Shown in pieces: positions 16,043-24,624 of a stretch of DNA of 53,791 nt. The translations under genes and the position numbers were made by a program. The notes beneath the pieces are model-generated. The model was given only the letters and a program-made list of their open reading frames with translations, was not told where the DNA came from and searched no databases. Source of the DNA: Sphingomonas lacusdianchii (GTDB lineage Bacteria > Pseudomonadota > Alphaproteobacteria > Sphingomonadales > Sphingomonadaceae); assembly GCF_022664395.1 (NCBI RefSeq), contig NZ_JAKRET010000022.1, positions 1-53,791 of the forward strand. The letters run 5' to 3'. How positions within the stretch are numbered: the first letter of the stretch is position 1; every line of letters begins with the position of its first letter.

Positions 16043-16248
16043 GCGAGCCGCATCTCGAGCACGACGTCGGGGCCGTCGACGACGGCCGGGATGATCCGAA
16101 GTGGCTGGAGAGGGTTGCCGGTGCGAACGACCGAAATGCAGCTTGCACCGTCATCAGCCATGCGCGCTGCAATGCGCCTTGCATTGTCGTTGCTGCAGAG
16201 CGCCCGGCGTTTGGGGCTGAGAGGGACGTGGTCGGGAAGCGCGATCAT
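16039..16248 (-). CDS. Small hypothetical protein coupled to the nuclease gene
   Basis: A 69-aa basic protein, MIALPDHVPLSPKRRALCSN onward. An AGGAT site lies upstream of the ATG at 16248, and the stop overlaps the nuclease start (ATGA). It contains RRALCSNDNARRIAARMADD, a helical basic segment, and ends in strands. No domain is recognised. It lies directly after the DUF6927 3' exon. Confidence 0.68.
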   Translation of the reverse strand: MIALPDHVPLSPKRRALCSNDNARRIAARMADDGASCISVVRTGNPLQPLRIIPAVVDGPDVVLEMRLA

Positions 16249-16281
16249 GACCGTGATCCTGAGTTAGGTGGTGGGTGGCAA

Positions 16282-16625
16282 TCAAGCGAACACCGTCTTG
16301 TGGACCTTCGTCTCCGGGACGACTGTCCAGGACAGATGGCGCAAGCCGCTTAGCCGGTACTCCGGGTAGCTGACGCCGGGCCTGGACAGCGCGACCCTGC
16401 GGCCTCGTTTGTGGACGGTGAACTCTGCGCCCTCATAGCCGTCGGTGAACCTGAACGGGGACGGCAGGCGAATCCGCATGCCATGCTCGAGCGGGCGCGC
16501 GGCGCGGGCCAGATTGTCGATGCAGCGGCGTCGCCAGTTGAGCGCGGACGGTTCGTCGGTATCGCCAAGCAGGGCGAGGATCCGCTCCGGGCATTCGGCT
16601 TCGCACGGCCCCATGTGTTCAGTCA
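16282..16625 (-). CDS. DUF6927 gene, 3' exon
   Basis: This is the second half of the DUF6927 gene, running MTEHMGPCEAECPERILALL (the first M is completed by the splice) to a stop at 16282. Ligation of 19181 to 16625 restores 615 nt of continuous reading frame (204 aa) through K-D-M-T-E-H-M-G-P. The exon also has an open frame continuing up into intron sequence, but that has no homology-like character. Function of the family is not known to me. Confidence 0.82.
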
Positions 16626-16646
16626 GTCGGGTAGGATTGGTGCTGC

Positions 16647-18575
16647 TCATGGAGTCAGCCCTGATCCCCCCGCCGAACCGCACGTGCAGCTTTCACCGCA
16701 TGCGGCTCTCCACTGTGACGAACCATCACTTTGCCGTAGATCGGGCAGGCGGCCTCTGTGAGTATCCCAGTGGCATTGCTCGCACAGGACCACCGTCCTG
16801 CGGGCGCGTGCCACCTTCATTCTCACGACAAAACCGCGGTGCGAAACATCGGCCATCCCCCGGATATGGTGCACCTGACACGGAACATCGGATCGACCGC
16901 AAGCCTCGCATTGCTTGGCATTCTGACGATCAACCCAGTCCGTACGTGAGTGGGTGAACACCTGCGTCCAAGGCTGGATATCAATCCTGGACGAGGTGGC
17001 CGGATCACGTTTCAGATGAGCCAGTTTCCAGACTTTGACCGATCGGGGCTGGCCATCGACGTCGTAGCCGATGGTGAATTCCTGCCCCGTCCTCATGCGG
17101 GCCACGACCGCTCGCACATTGGTTTTGTGCTTGCTGGCCAAGGTCTTGAACAAGCTCCACCGCTGGAGAAACTCAAGCCTGTTCAGCTTGAAGCTCACAT
17201 CCTTGGCGAGAGCATAGTAGTTCGCAAAACCCCGCAATTCGGCGTTGTAAGCTAGGACGATCTCAACGTCGCTGCAGCTGAGCAGCAGGCTACGATGACG
17301 CGGCTTCAACACCGACAGATCACCATAACCTTTTGCAGAAGCGAACGCGTGGACCTTCTCCCAAGGGACATGCAGCTGCATCACTTCCGACGGCGGCCTA
17401 CGAAGGAAGCTGACGGAACCTTGTCGGCTCCGGACAACCCGTTGGCGTGTCGTATATGTGCGGACCTCATATCCAAGGAAGGCGGCTCCATCGCTCGCCT
17501 TGCGGATACCGCTTTTCTCCTCGGACACCGTGAGCGCCAGCGCCTCGGTCAGGAATGCCCTGACTTCGGCGAACACGCTTCGTGCATCCTCCTTGCTACC
17601 GATAACCCCAATCATGAAGTCGTCCGCGTAGCGACAGTAACGAAGTCGGCGATAACCGGGGTCCATCGCGTCTCTCGACGGGATGGACCGCTCTTGCGGC
17701 AGTAAGGTTTGGATTTTGGCCAAGGAGGCCGCAACCTTCACCTCGTCGACATTGTCTTTGGCCCGCAGCATGGTGACGCGCTTCCGTTGTTTCTGGATGC
17801 GCCCAGCCAGTCGCCCATATTCCGGGTTCGTGGCACGGACCTTCCCCCTCTCGAAAGCCGCGATCCGTTCCGCCATGAACATATCGAGTTCATGGAGGTA
17901 GATGTTGGCCAAGATTGGAGAGACGATACCGCCCTGCGGAGTGCCGCTGTAGGTCCGGGTGTGAACCCGGTCTTCCATAACACCCGCCTTAAGCATGCTG
18001 CCGATCAAGCCGATGAATTTCTCGTCATCGATCCTTTTCCGCAACAGCCGCAGGAGGATGTCGTGGTCGATGTTCTCGAAGAACCCCGCGACATCCACAT
18101 CTACGAGCCATTTCACCCCCGTCCATACGGCTTTGACGTGTTCAAGCGCCGTATGACACGACCGGCCCGGCCGGAATCCATGGGAGGCGTTCGAGAACAC
18201 CGGTTCATAGATCCGTTCGAGCAGTTGCCGCGCCACTTCCTGAACGAGGCGGTCGTCGCGCGTGGGAATGCCCAGCGGACGCCGTTTGCCCTTGCCTTTC
18301 GGGATAAACACCCGACGCACTGGTTTGGGATCATAGGTCCCTGCCGTCACGCTGGCGATAATCGGGTCGAGGTCTTCCGGTCCGAAGTCCGCGAAGGTCT
18401 CGCCGTCAATACCCGGCGTCATCGCACCCTTGTTGGATCCGATCTTCTGGAGCCCCTCCTCCCAAAGGAGGCGAGACCCCATCAGACGATAGAGTCCATT
18501 CACCCTTTTGCCCGACGCAACGAGCGCCGGAATGGCCTCCAACCGGCCTTTCACAGTTTCTGGCAGCATCAGCAC
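16647..18575 (-). CDS. ltrA: Group II intron reverse transcriptase/maturase with HNH endonuclease domain
   Basis: A 642-aa intron-encoded protein. The reverse transcriptase region holds FIPKGKGKRRPLGIPTRDDR, VDVDVAGFFENIDHD, GTPQGGIVSPILANIYLHEL and the catalytic YADD (in RYCRYADDFMIG). A maturase (X) region follows, then a C-terminal HNH-type domain with CEACGRSDVPCQVHH and CEQCHWDTH. It appears intact and could support splicing and retrohoming. Unusually, the reading frame continues past the HNH domain through domain V and into domain VI, stopping only at 16647, so the last 15-20 residues (ending SGLTP) overlap the ribozyme core. Confidence 0.93.
   Translation of the reverse strand: MLMLPETVKGRLEAIPALVASGKRVNGLYRLMGSRLLWEEGLQKIGSNKGAMTPGIDGETFADFGPEDLDPIIASVTAGTYDPKPVRRVFIPKGKGKRRPLGIPTRDDRLVQEVARQLLERIYEPVFSNASHGFRPGRSCHTALEHVKAVWTGVKWLVDVDVAGFFENIDHDILLRLLRKRIDDEKFIGLIGSMLKAGVMEDRVHTRTYSGTPQGGIVSPILANIYLHELDMFMAERIAAFERGKVRATNPEYGRLAGRIQKQRKRVTMLRAKDNVDEVKVAASLAKIQTLLPQERSIPSRDAMDPGYRRLRYCRYADDFMIGVIGSKEDARSVFAEVRAFLTEALALTVSEEKSGIRKASDGAAFLGYEVRTYTTRQRVVRSRQGSVSFLRRPPSEVMQLHVPWEKVHAFASAKGYGDLSVLKPRHRSLLLSCSDVEIVLAYNAELRGFANYYALAKDVSFKLNRLEFLQRWSLFKTLASKHKTNVRAVVARMRTGQEFTIGYDVDGQPRSVKVWKLAHLKRDPATSSRIDIQPWTQVFTHSRTDWVDRQNAKQCEACGRSDVPCQVHHIRGMADVSHRGFVVRMKVARARRTVVLCEQCHWDTHRGRLPDLRQSDGSSQWRAACGESCTCGSAGGSGLTP
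16675..16708 (-). ncRNA. Group II intron domain V
   Basis: On the minus strand this 34-nt segment begins GAGCCGCATGCGG, has a GAAA loop and closes with CACGTGCGGTTC. That is the conserved catalytic domain V hairpin. It lies inside the reverse transcriptase reading frame and about 50 nt from the 3' splice site. Confidence 0.92.
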
Positions 18576-19180
18576 ACCCCATGATCGGTGGTTGAAGAAT
18601 CACAGCTGCCGCCCTTCCCCCGGTCTTCCCCGCTTTCGGCCCGATCGCTCGAGACCTTATACAGTTGCACCGCCGCCTCCGAAGAGGTCGATGTCCCGGG
18701 CATTACCCCGGGCATTTGAGTAATATGGCGGCTCCGTACCCATGCAGGCCGGCAGAAGCCGCCTGTTTAGGGCATCCCGTAGTTACGCTGAATGGAGATG
18801 CGGCGCGGTTAGGTGTCCCGTTCGTCCACTAAACCCCTCGACGAGAGGCGCACCGGATGGGCTGAGAAACAGGCGGCCAAGACATGAGACCGCTGTCATC
18901 ATCCGGACCTGGCGTGACAGTCGCTTTCGCCAGTATCGCTATATAGATTGCTGCAGACTGGGATTTAAGCAGTGTAGCCTTCACCATACGCACCTTGCCC
19001 TGACCGTCATCGCCTCCATTTGCGACTAAGACGCATCTGGCCTTTTCCGAACATGCTATTGTTCCCCGTCCCTTTCGGGATTTCAGACCTTGTGAGGCCC
19101 GAGGTTAGTCCGGCGAGCAGAGGCATTCTCAACTTACCTCATCATCACTGATACTCCATTTCAGCGCCGCAACGGCGCAC

Positions 19181-19451
19181 TGTCCTTGTACCCGAACACG
19201 TAGCCCTCCCGGTCGCGAGGGTTCCATTTGACCAGGCACACAATCGCGAAGGTTGGCTCGTCGACTCCGTCGGTGCTCGGCACCGCGGCCGCGTAGTAGA
19301 CCTTGTTGCGCAGGCAGGAGGACGCGACGATCCGCAGCGCCCTGCCCTTACCGGCAGGGTCGCGCTGGTCATAGGTGAACTGGGCGTCGAGATACGCTTT
19401 CGGGGTCGAATGCGGCTGCATCGACGACAGCGGCATGGTGAGCCAGCCCAT
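19181..19451 (-). CDS. DUF6927 gene, 5' exon
   Basis: The first 90 codons plus one base of the DUF6927 gene, starting MGWLTMPLSSMQPHSTPKAY at 19451 and ending ...VFGYKD plus A. Without splicing the frame would add only S-A-P-L-R-R and stop at 19161. The ATG has AAAGGA nearby. The protein is cytosolic, with FAIVCLVKWNPRDREGYVFG as its best-kept block. It precedes the small and nuclease genes in the same direction, so the intron also stands in the middle of an operon. Confidence 0.85.
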
Positions 19452-19478
19452 TGCTAGTCCTTTCAGATCTGGGCCGCA

Positions 19479-19916
19479 TCAGAGGCGGCGTGGGTCAAGG
19501 AGGTGAATCGCGGACGTCTCGAGAGCGGGCCGGTGAACGTGGCTCACCAGCTGCGCGACGCGGGCGCGGACGCGCTCGTCTGGAAGATCGGACCGGCCCT
19601 CGGTGAGTGGTGGCACCCGCGTGTTCGTCACCTCGGTGAACAGGATCGACAGCACGCGCGCCTCGATCTGCTGAGCGAGGTCGTGGATTGCGCGGCCCTG
19701 TGCGAGCTTCTCGTGCCCGGGGGACATCTCAAGCCAAGTCATGGGAGCGATTGCCTCGCTCATGCGAGCGAGCAGGCCGAGCCCGTGGCCGAAATCGCTG
19801 TGGTAGTGGATCAGCGACTGGCGTTCCGGTGAGAGCGCATCGAACGGCGCGTAGAGCCGATACTGGTAGCGAGGGGGCGCGCCCGTCACGCGTACGCGGG
19901 TGGCAAGGACGTCCAT
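19479..19916 (-). CDS. Conserved plasmid protein of unknown function
   Basis: A 145-aa protein starting MDVLATRVRVTGAPPRYQYR at 19916, four bases after the stop of the upstream gene. That makes reinitiation likely, and the open frame further upstream is ignored. It has FGHGLGLLARMSEAIAPMTW and an RAIHDLAQQIEARVLSILFT helix. No domain is recognised. It forms a pair with the 214-aa gene. Confidence 0.72.
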   Translation of the reverse strand: MDVLATRVRVTGAPPRYQYRLYAPFDALSPERQSLIHYHSDFGHGLGLLARMSEAIAPMTWLEMSPGHEKLAQGRAIHDLAQQIEARVLSILFTEVTNTRVPPLTEGRSDLPDERVRARVAQLVSHVHRPALETSAIHLLDPRRL

Positions 19917-19920
19917 CACA

Positions 19921-20565
19921 TCACCCGACCAAAAGGGCGGGTTCGGCTGCCGCAGGGGCGAGATGCAGCTCGCGTCGTAGGCGGTCTGCGAACCGAGCAG
20001 GGTTGAGGAGCTCGCGGATGGCGGCAAACCGCCGGCGGTCGCCCAGGAGGTCGTGCTGACCTCTGACCCGGCGAAACGACACTTCGTTCTCGGGGCCGAG
20101 CGCGCCAAGCGACAGCTGCACCCAGACCTCCTCGCCGTGAAGGGTTATTTCACCCGATACGGACGGATCCGACCGGTTCGACCGGATGGTGTAGCTGCCC
20201 TCGGGAAGGGTGAGCGCATTCGCCAGATTGCGCATCGCCCTGCGCCCGTCCGCATGAAAAAGGTCCTTGGCGACGGCATCGTAGGAGACGCCCCGGATGG
20301 CGAGCGTGAGAAGGGCCGGGAAGCGCTGCAGCTCCGCAATGCGCTCCGTACAGCGGCGTCGTAAGATCGCTTCGGCGGGCCGGTTCTGCGTCACCGTGGT
20401 GAGATGTCGGGCCAGCAGGATCACTGCGGCGTCGCTCTCGTAGTCGACCCCGGCATTGCGGCAGTCCTCGATCGCGCGTGTCAAGGCATGGACGCCGGCG
20501 GTGATGGTGGACAAGGCGCTCGGGTCGAGCGCCTGTTGATGGCGAAAAGCAACGTCGTAGGGCAT
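19921..20565 (-). CDS. Conserved plasmid protein of unknown function
   Basis: A 214-aa protein starting MPYDVAFRHQQALDPSALST, with a CGGAGAT site at the start. It is mainly helical in the first 110 residues and beta-rich afterwards (TIRSNRSDPSVSGEITLHGE). No catalytic motif is seen. A purine-rich leader tract lies 44-62 nt upstream. It is followed almost without gap by the 145-aa gene. Confidence 0.76.
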   Translation of the reverse strand: MPYDVAFRHQQALDPSALSTITAGVHALTRAIEDCRNAGVDYESDAAVILLARHLTTVTQNRPAEAILRRRCTERIAELQRFPALLTLAIRGVSYDAVAKDLFHADGRRAMRNLANALTLPEGSYTIRSNRSDPSVSGEITLHGEEVWVQLSLGALGPENEVSFRRVRGQHDLLGDRRRFAAIRELLNPARFADRLRRELHLAPAAAEPALLVG

Positions 20566-20608
20566 GGCGATCTCCGGATCCTGAGCGCCTCTCGCGCTCA
20601 CCGGCCCG

Positions 20609-20627
20609 CTTCCCCCTCCCCTTCCCT
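20609..20627 (-). promoter_or_regulatory. Purine-rich leader tract
   Basis: The minus strand reads AGGGAAGGGGAGGGGGAAG, 44-62 nt before the 214-aa gene. Confidence 0.45.
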
Positions 20628-20636
20628 GGTCCCGGA

Positions 20637-20834
20637 TCAGAGCATCAGACCCACAGGATCCGACGATCGAGCGGCTGCCGCGAAGCCACGCTGCCACGCA
20701 TCGGCGAGCCGGCTGCCACGTCGATAGTGACAGCCGGTGCTACCGAGCACGTACCCCCGCCAACCCTGCTTTTCGGCTTCCCAGATGGGATCGCGCCTGG
20801 ACGGCCCGAGGAGCCGCATCAGGTCGAGCGTCAT
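20637..20834 (-). CDS. Small RMF-like protein
   Basis: A 65-aa basic protein that starts by ATGA overlap with the upstream gene. The pattern GWRGYVLGSTGCHYRRGSRL, ADAWQRGFAAA resembles ribosome modulation factor-type proteins (GY..G..G, then W..G), which is a loose likeness. It may instead be a plasmid-specific small RNA- or ribosome-binding protein. It is translationally coupled to the 162-aa gene. Confidence 0.6.
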   Translation of the reverse strand: MTLDLMRLLGPSRRDPIWEAEKQGWRGYVLGSTGCHYRRGSRLADAWQRGFAAAARSSDPVGLML

Positions 20835-21319
20835 GTCGGATCCTGATCGGCTTGCGCGATCATCAGGTCGATGGCGTCCTCGATCGCCTGCTCATCGTCG
20901 TTCACGACCCGCAGATTGGGGCGGTGCTTGCGGACGGCCTCGGCGACGGCCGCAGGGGTGTGCCCCTTCAGGGGATAACCGTAGACCTTCCCGTCGTCGA
21001 TCACGATGAGCTGCCTCTTGAAGGAGCGCCGGAGCCGCTTCGTCTCCTCGATCCTCCCGATCATCGCGGCTACCTCGAACTCGAGCGTGTGTTGCAGAGT
21101 GGTTCCGTGGAACTCGCGCGCGGGGCGGTTGGCGGCGAGCCACGCGTCGACCTCCTTTTCGGTGAGCGCGCCGACCTGGTGGAAGTCGTCCGCGGCGCCA
21201 TGTCCGCGGTTCGAGGCCAGGAAAGCGCGAGCGCCGTCGATCCAGATCTCGGCGGTATAGCAGGTCGTCTCCTCCGAGAGCGCGACCACGACCTTCAGCT
21301 TCTTCAGTTCGATGCGCAT
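20831..21319 (-). CDS. Conserved plasmid protein of unknown function
   Basis: A 162-aa protein starting MRIELKKLKVVVALSEETTC, with GGAGTC before the ATG. The first half has CYTAEIWIDGARAFLASNRG and a DDFHQVGALTEKEVDAWLAA helix. The second half has a RQLIVIDDGKVYGYPLKGHT strand-turn and an acidic end. No domain is recognised. It sits between ArdC and the RMF-like gene and overlaps the latter. Confidence 0.75.
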   Translation of the reverse strand: MRIELKKLKVVVALSEETTCYTAEIWIDGARAFLASNRGHGAADDFHQVGALTEKEVDAWLAANRPAREFHGTTLQHTLEFEVAAMIGRIEETKRLRRSFKRQLIVIDDGKVYGYPLKGHTPAAVAEAVRKHRPNLRVVNDDEQAIEDAIDLMIAQADQDPT

Positions 21320-21343
21320 GAGTGCGACTCCTTGATTGACTGG

Positions 21344-22306
21344 TCATGCCGCGAGCGCCTCGGGCTCGTGCCACTCGACCTTGGCATCGCCGCTGGCGTC
21401 GTGACTGGCGGGTCGGGCGAGGTCGCGCAGGTAATTGAAGGCCTGCTCGGCCTTCGACGCGGCCTTGATGATCGCGCTGGAGTCCGACTTCAGGATGCGA
21501 AGCCAGTGGTCGATGTAACTGGCATGATTGTCATGGAGATCGCCGGGTAGGCCGAGTTCGGCGCAGATCAGGCACTGGCCGATGGAGGCGACGAGTTCCT
21601 CGAACGCGTAGGCGTTGTCGCCGAACTTCTTGCCGAACTCGCGGTCGAGCCGGCTCGCGGCGCCTGACCAGTGGGTGTATTCGTGCCCCAGCGTGCTGGC
21701 ATAGTGGTCGTCCGACCGGAACGCCCCGCGGTTCGGCATCTGGATGTAGTCGCCAATCGGCGAGAAGTAGGCCTGGTCGCCGCCATGGCGAACCGTGCCC
21801 GGCAGGGTGCCGAAAAAGCCGTCAATGGCGGCGCGGTGCTCGGATTCGACGCGTGGCTCGGGCGGCGCGATCGTCGGATAGTAGTAGCTCGGCAGGCCGT
21901 CGATCTGGTCGACGTTGAAGACGATGTAGGATCGCAGGAAGCGGATGTTTTTGGTGGCCTCAGCACCGGTGACGCGATCGGTTTCCGTCTTGGAGAAACT
22001 GGAGAAGTAGACGCTCAGCGAGCCTCGCTCGCCGCGCCGCACCTGGCCGCCCAACTCTTCGGCTTGGCGATAGGTCATCCAGGTGCGGCTGCTATAGCCG
22101 CGGGCATCGCCGATCGCCCAAAGGTAGAGCGTGTTGATGCCGGTGTACGGGGTTCCGCAATGGCGTAGCGGACGCCCACCTGCCCCGGTGAGCCCCCAAG
22201 GGCGTGACCACGGCAGAACGCCGGATTCGAGCTTCTCGATAATGAGGTTGGTGATCTCGGCCGCGACGTCACGGCGCGGCGCATCGGGCTTGCGACGGAA
22301 GGTCAT
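21344..22306 (-). CDS. ardC: ArdC-type antirestriction protein
   Basis: A 320-aa protein with GGGGAG upstream. Residues 10-130 match the ArdC N-terminal (DUF1738) ssDNA-binding domain, with LPWSRPWGLTG, TPYTGINTLYLW and SSRTWMTYRQAEELGGQVRR. The C-terminal part holds the zincin-like metallopeptidase motif HEYTH in STLGHEYTHWSGAASRLDRE. ArdC proteins coat incoming single-stranded plasmid DNA and block type I/II restriction during conjugation. The gene lies next to a ParB-like gene and follows a helicase-methylase gene, as is common in plasmid leading regions. Confidence 0.92.
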   Translation of the reverse strand: MTFRRKPDAPRRDVAAEITNLIIEKLESGVLPWSRPWGLTGAGGRPLRHCGTPYTGINTLYLWAIGDARGYSSRTWMTYRQAEELGGQVRRGERGSLSVYFSSFSKTETDRVTGAEATKNIRFLRSYIVFNVDQIDGLPSYYYPTIAPPEPRVESEHRAAIDGFFGTLPGTVRHGGDQAYFSPIGDYIQMPNRGAFRSDDHYASTLGHEYTHWSGAASRLDREFGKKFGDNAYAFEELVASIGQCLICAELGLPGDLHDNHASYIDHWLRILKSDSSAIIKAASKAEQAFNYLRDLARPASHDASGDAKVEWHEPEALAA

Positions 22307-22342
22307 GATGGGTGCTCCCCGTTGGGCGGCATGGCGCCCGCG

Positions 22343-22378
22343 AAAAAAGAAGGCGGCCGCCCCATCGGGACGACCGCC
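22343..22378 (-). terminator. Rho-independent terminator after the ParB-like gene
   Basis: On the minus strand GGCGGTCGTCCC and GGGGCGGCCGCC form a GC-rich stem around a short loop, followed by TTCTTTTTTCG. It lies 28 nt past the stop of the ParB-like gene and before ArdC, so ArdC would need its own promoter or read-through. Confidence 0.75.
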
Positions 22379-22405
22379 AGTTGCCCAGGAGACGGTTGGG
22401 CGGGG

Positions 22406-24490
22406 TTATTCGGCCGCGACGAGCTCCGCGTCGTCGTTCACCGCACCGGCGTCGTCCTCGCCGGGCTCGGTGCTCTGGTCGCCATCAAGATCGGCACCGT
22501 CGTCGCCGTCGGGGTCACCGTCGACATCGCTGCCGGCGTCTTCGTCATCGGGACCGTCGTCTTCGACCAACTCAGCCGTACTGGCCACGTCGAAGCGCAT
22601 CGCGTCCGGCACCCAGGCGAGAGCGGCCTCCTTGGTCTCCGCCTCGGTAATGGCCTCGCCGGCGAACAGCCTCTCGCAGCTGGTCGAGATCTCGCCCTTC
22701 TTGGAGCCGAGATAGCGTGCTGCCAGCGTGGATCCGCCAACCTCGGTGAGCGTCGCGAGCAGCGTGCCCTTCGACACCCGGTCGAAGAAGTTGGCGCAGG
22801 TCGGCCGCCACCACTTGGCGACGTCGATCTCGAGGATGGAGGCGAGACGGGCGTGGAGCGGGTTCGTCGTGACCGTGCCATAGTCCTGCTTGGCCTCGAG
22901 CGAGTCCGCGACCACGATCGCGAGCCACGCTGCCTTGGCATCGTCGCCGAGGGCGCGGAATGCCTCGAACCGTTCGACGGGCGAGGCGCCTTCGGTCCAC
23001 GAGGTATCCAGTGCCTCCCGCGCCTCGGCGATCGTGATCTTCGCCTGGGTGGGGGCGAAATCGGCCGGCATTTGCGGATCGTTGGGCCGGCCCGCGGTGA
23101 TGGTCGTGCCCGAGCGGCCGTAGTTGCGGGTGCGGTCCACCATCGCGAAAAGCGCGTAGTCGAGCGCGAGGCCGGGATCCGCGAGGATCGAGGCGGCGAG
23201 GATGTCGCGGCGCTGCACGGCGAGCTCGTCGTGGAGACGAGCGCTCAGCGGCTTTCCGCCCGGCGCGACCGCCTCGGGTGGAAGCGAGCTCGTGTCCCGT
23301 GTCGATCCGGTCGGCTTCGCGTCGTCCGCATCGCCGGGCGTGCGGAGCGGCGTCTCGCTGTAGTAGGTCGTCTCGAGGACCAGCTTGCCGTTGCGGTCGA
23401 GCATCAGGAAGGTCCCGACCTGCCCCTTGATGTCGTCGGGGAGCACGGGGGGCTTGTTGTGGATGCCCTCGTACTCTTCCTGAAGCCGGTCGTACTCGCT
23501 CTCGAGAATGCCGTAGGCCTCTTCTTCAAGGCTCTCGTCGCTCATCTCCTCGGTGAGGGCCTCCATCCGCTCGGAGATCTCGTACGCGCGGGTTTCTTCC
23601 GCCTCGGTGAGCGGGGCCGGCTGCAGAGCGACACGGTGCAGATCCGCGGTCGCACCGTACAGGTTGGTGGTTGCGATCGGGCGGATCCACGCGAGGCCCT
23701 GTTCCTCGCCGAGACGCTTCGCCTCGGCTTCCATGAGCGTGCTGGCGAGCGACTGGGCGATCTCGGGATCCGACCAGCGGTCGCCATCCTCGCTGAACAG
23801 CTCGCGCTCGACGCGGCCACCAGCGGCGACATAGGCGTCGGCACCGACCAGGATGGCGACGGGGTCGGTCGCTTTCATGGTGTCGTTCGAGATCGCGCGC
23901 CGGATCTGGTCCGCGGTGATGTAGGAGCTGTGGCGGTACTGCGCGAATACGCGCTCCTGCTTCGCGCGGTCCTCGGTCGAGCCATAGGCCTTTGCCATGT
24001 CGAGCGTCATGTCGCCGTTGGCGAGAGCTTCGAACACCGGTTCCGCCAGATTGGCGAGGCGGAGGCGGCCTTCGATGAAGCGGCGTGTCTGGCCGAACCG
24101 CTTGGCGACGGCGTCGATGTCGCCGTCAGACTGGAGGAAGTGCTGGAACGCACGGCATTCCTCGGCCGGCGTCATTACCTCGCGCTGAAAGTTCTCGGTC
24201 AGCGAGAGCTCGCGGAGGTCGTTGTCGTCGCCCGCGACGATCTTGACCGGCACGTCGTAATCCGCCGCGACGATCTCGCCCGCCTCGGCGAGCATCATCG
24301 CTCCCAGAAAGCGCCGCTCGCCGGCGATGACCTCGAACATGCCGCGCGGCTTGGACGGGGTGACAAGAAGGTTCTGAATGATGCCGCGCGCGCGGATGCT
24401 CGCGGCCATGGCCGGGATGTTCTTGGGCTGCGTCGTGCGGACGTTCTTCTCGGACTGCTTCAGCTTTGCGAGTTTGACGGTCTGGGTCAT
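22406..24490 (-). CDS. ParB/Srx-fold DNA-binding protein with acidic tail
   Basis: A 694-aa protein. An AGGAG site before 24490 picks the start MTQTVKLAKLKQSEKNVRTT. The N-terminal 200 residues carry a ParB/Srx-like fold (RARGIIQNLLVTP, then GERRFLGAM) and a helix-turn-helix (VAKRFGQTRRFIEGRLRLAN). The middle is helical with a glutamate-rich run (ALTEEMSDESLEEEAYGILE). The last 55 residues are almost all D, E, G, S and A. It may nick or bind plasmid DNA; Srx-type ParB-like proteins on plasmids are often conjugation-establishment factors. It is preceded by a 37-bp upstream box and a purine tract. Its exact role is unknown. Confidence 0.85.
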   Translation of the reverse strand: MTQTVKLAKLKQSEKNVRTTQPKNIPAMAASIRARGIIQNLLVTPSKPRGMFEVIAGERRFLGAMMLAEAGEIVAADYDVPVKIVAGDDNDLRELSLTENFQREVMTPAEECRAFQHFLQSDGDIDAVAKRFGQTRRFIEGRLRLANLAEPVFEALANGDMTLDMAKAYGSTEDRAKQERVFAQYRHSSYITADQIRRAISNDTMKATDPVAILVGADAYVAAGGRVERELFSEDGDRWSDPEIAQSLASTLMEAEAKRLGEEQGLAWIRPIATTNLYGATADLHRVALQPAPLTEAEETRAYEISERMEALTEEMSDESLEEEAYGILESEYDRLQEEYEGIHNKPPVLPDDIKGQVGTFLMLDRNGKLVLETTYYSETPLRTPGDADDAKPTGSTRDTSSLPPEAVAPGGKPLSARLHDELAVQRRDILAASILADPGLALDYALFAMVDRTRNYGRSGTTITAGRPNDPQMPADFAPTQAKITIAEAREALDTSWTEGASPVERFEAFRALGDDAKAAWLAIVVADSLEAKQDYGTVTTNPLHARLASILEIDVAKWWRPTCANFFDRVSKGTLLATLTEVGGSTLAARYLGSKKGEISTSCERLFAGEAITEAETKEAALAWVPDAMRFDVASTAELVEDDGPDDEDAGSDVDGDPDGDDGADLDGDQSTEPGEDDAGAVNDDAELVAAE

Positions 24491-24546
24491 TGCCAGTCTC
24501 CTGAGCGTGGGAATGTCCGGCGAAGTCCCTCGCCGAACACCCCCTC

Positions 24547-24562
24547 GCTCCCCCTTCCCTTC
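24547..24562 (-). promoter_or_regulatory. Purine-rich leader tract
   Basis: The minus strand reads GAAGGGAAGGGGGAGC, 57-72 nt before the ParB-like gene, directly adjoining the 37-bp box. Confidence 0.5.
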
Positions 24563-24571
24563 CTGCTCCCG

Positions 24572-24608
24572 TTCGCGCAGCGACATGTACCGCGCATTGC
24601 ACCGCGCC
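24572..24608 (-). repeat. 37-bp upstream box, copy 2
   Basis: This copy is identical to 256-292 except one base. It contains GCGCATTGCAC on the plus strand and lies about 82-118 nt before the ParB-like start, straddling the 3' end of the helicase gene. Confidence 0.55.
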
Positions 24609-24624
24609 CTGCGATGCTTTGGTA

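Larger units (their letters stand above)
16626..19180 (-). mobile_element. Complete group II intron in the DUF6927 gene
   Basis: This 2555-bp intron starts with GTGCG at 19180 on the minus strand and ends ...CCCGAC at 16626, so it has the GUGYG start and AY end. Joining the flanks rebuilds the DUF6927 reading frame exactly (AAGGACA plus TGACTGAA). It contains a 642-aa reverse transcriptase and a classic domain V hairpin at 16675-16708. About 600 nt of structured RNA (domains I-IV) precede the ORF. It is inserted in sense orientation, so splicing would restore gene function. The 5' end is homologous to the truncated intron at 1-114, though the exons differ. Confidence 0.9.
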
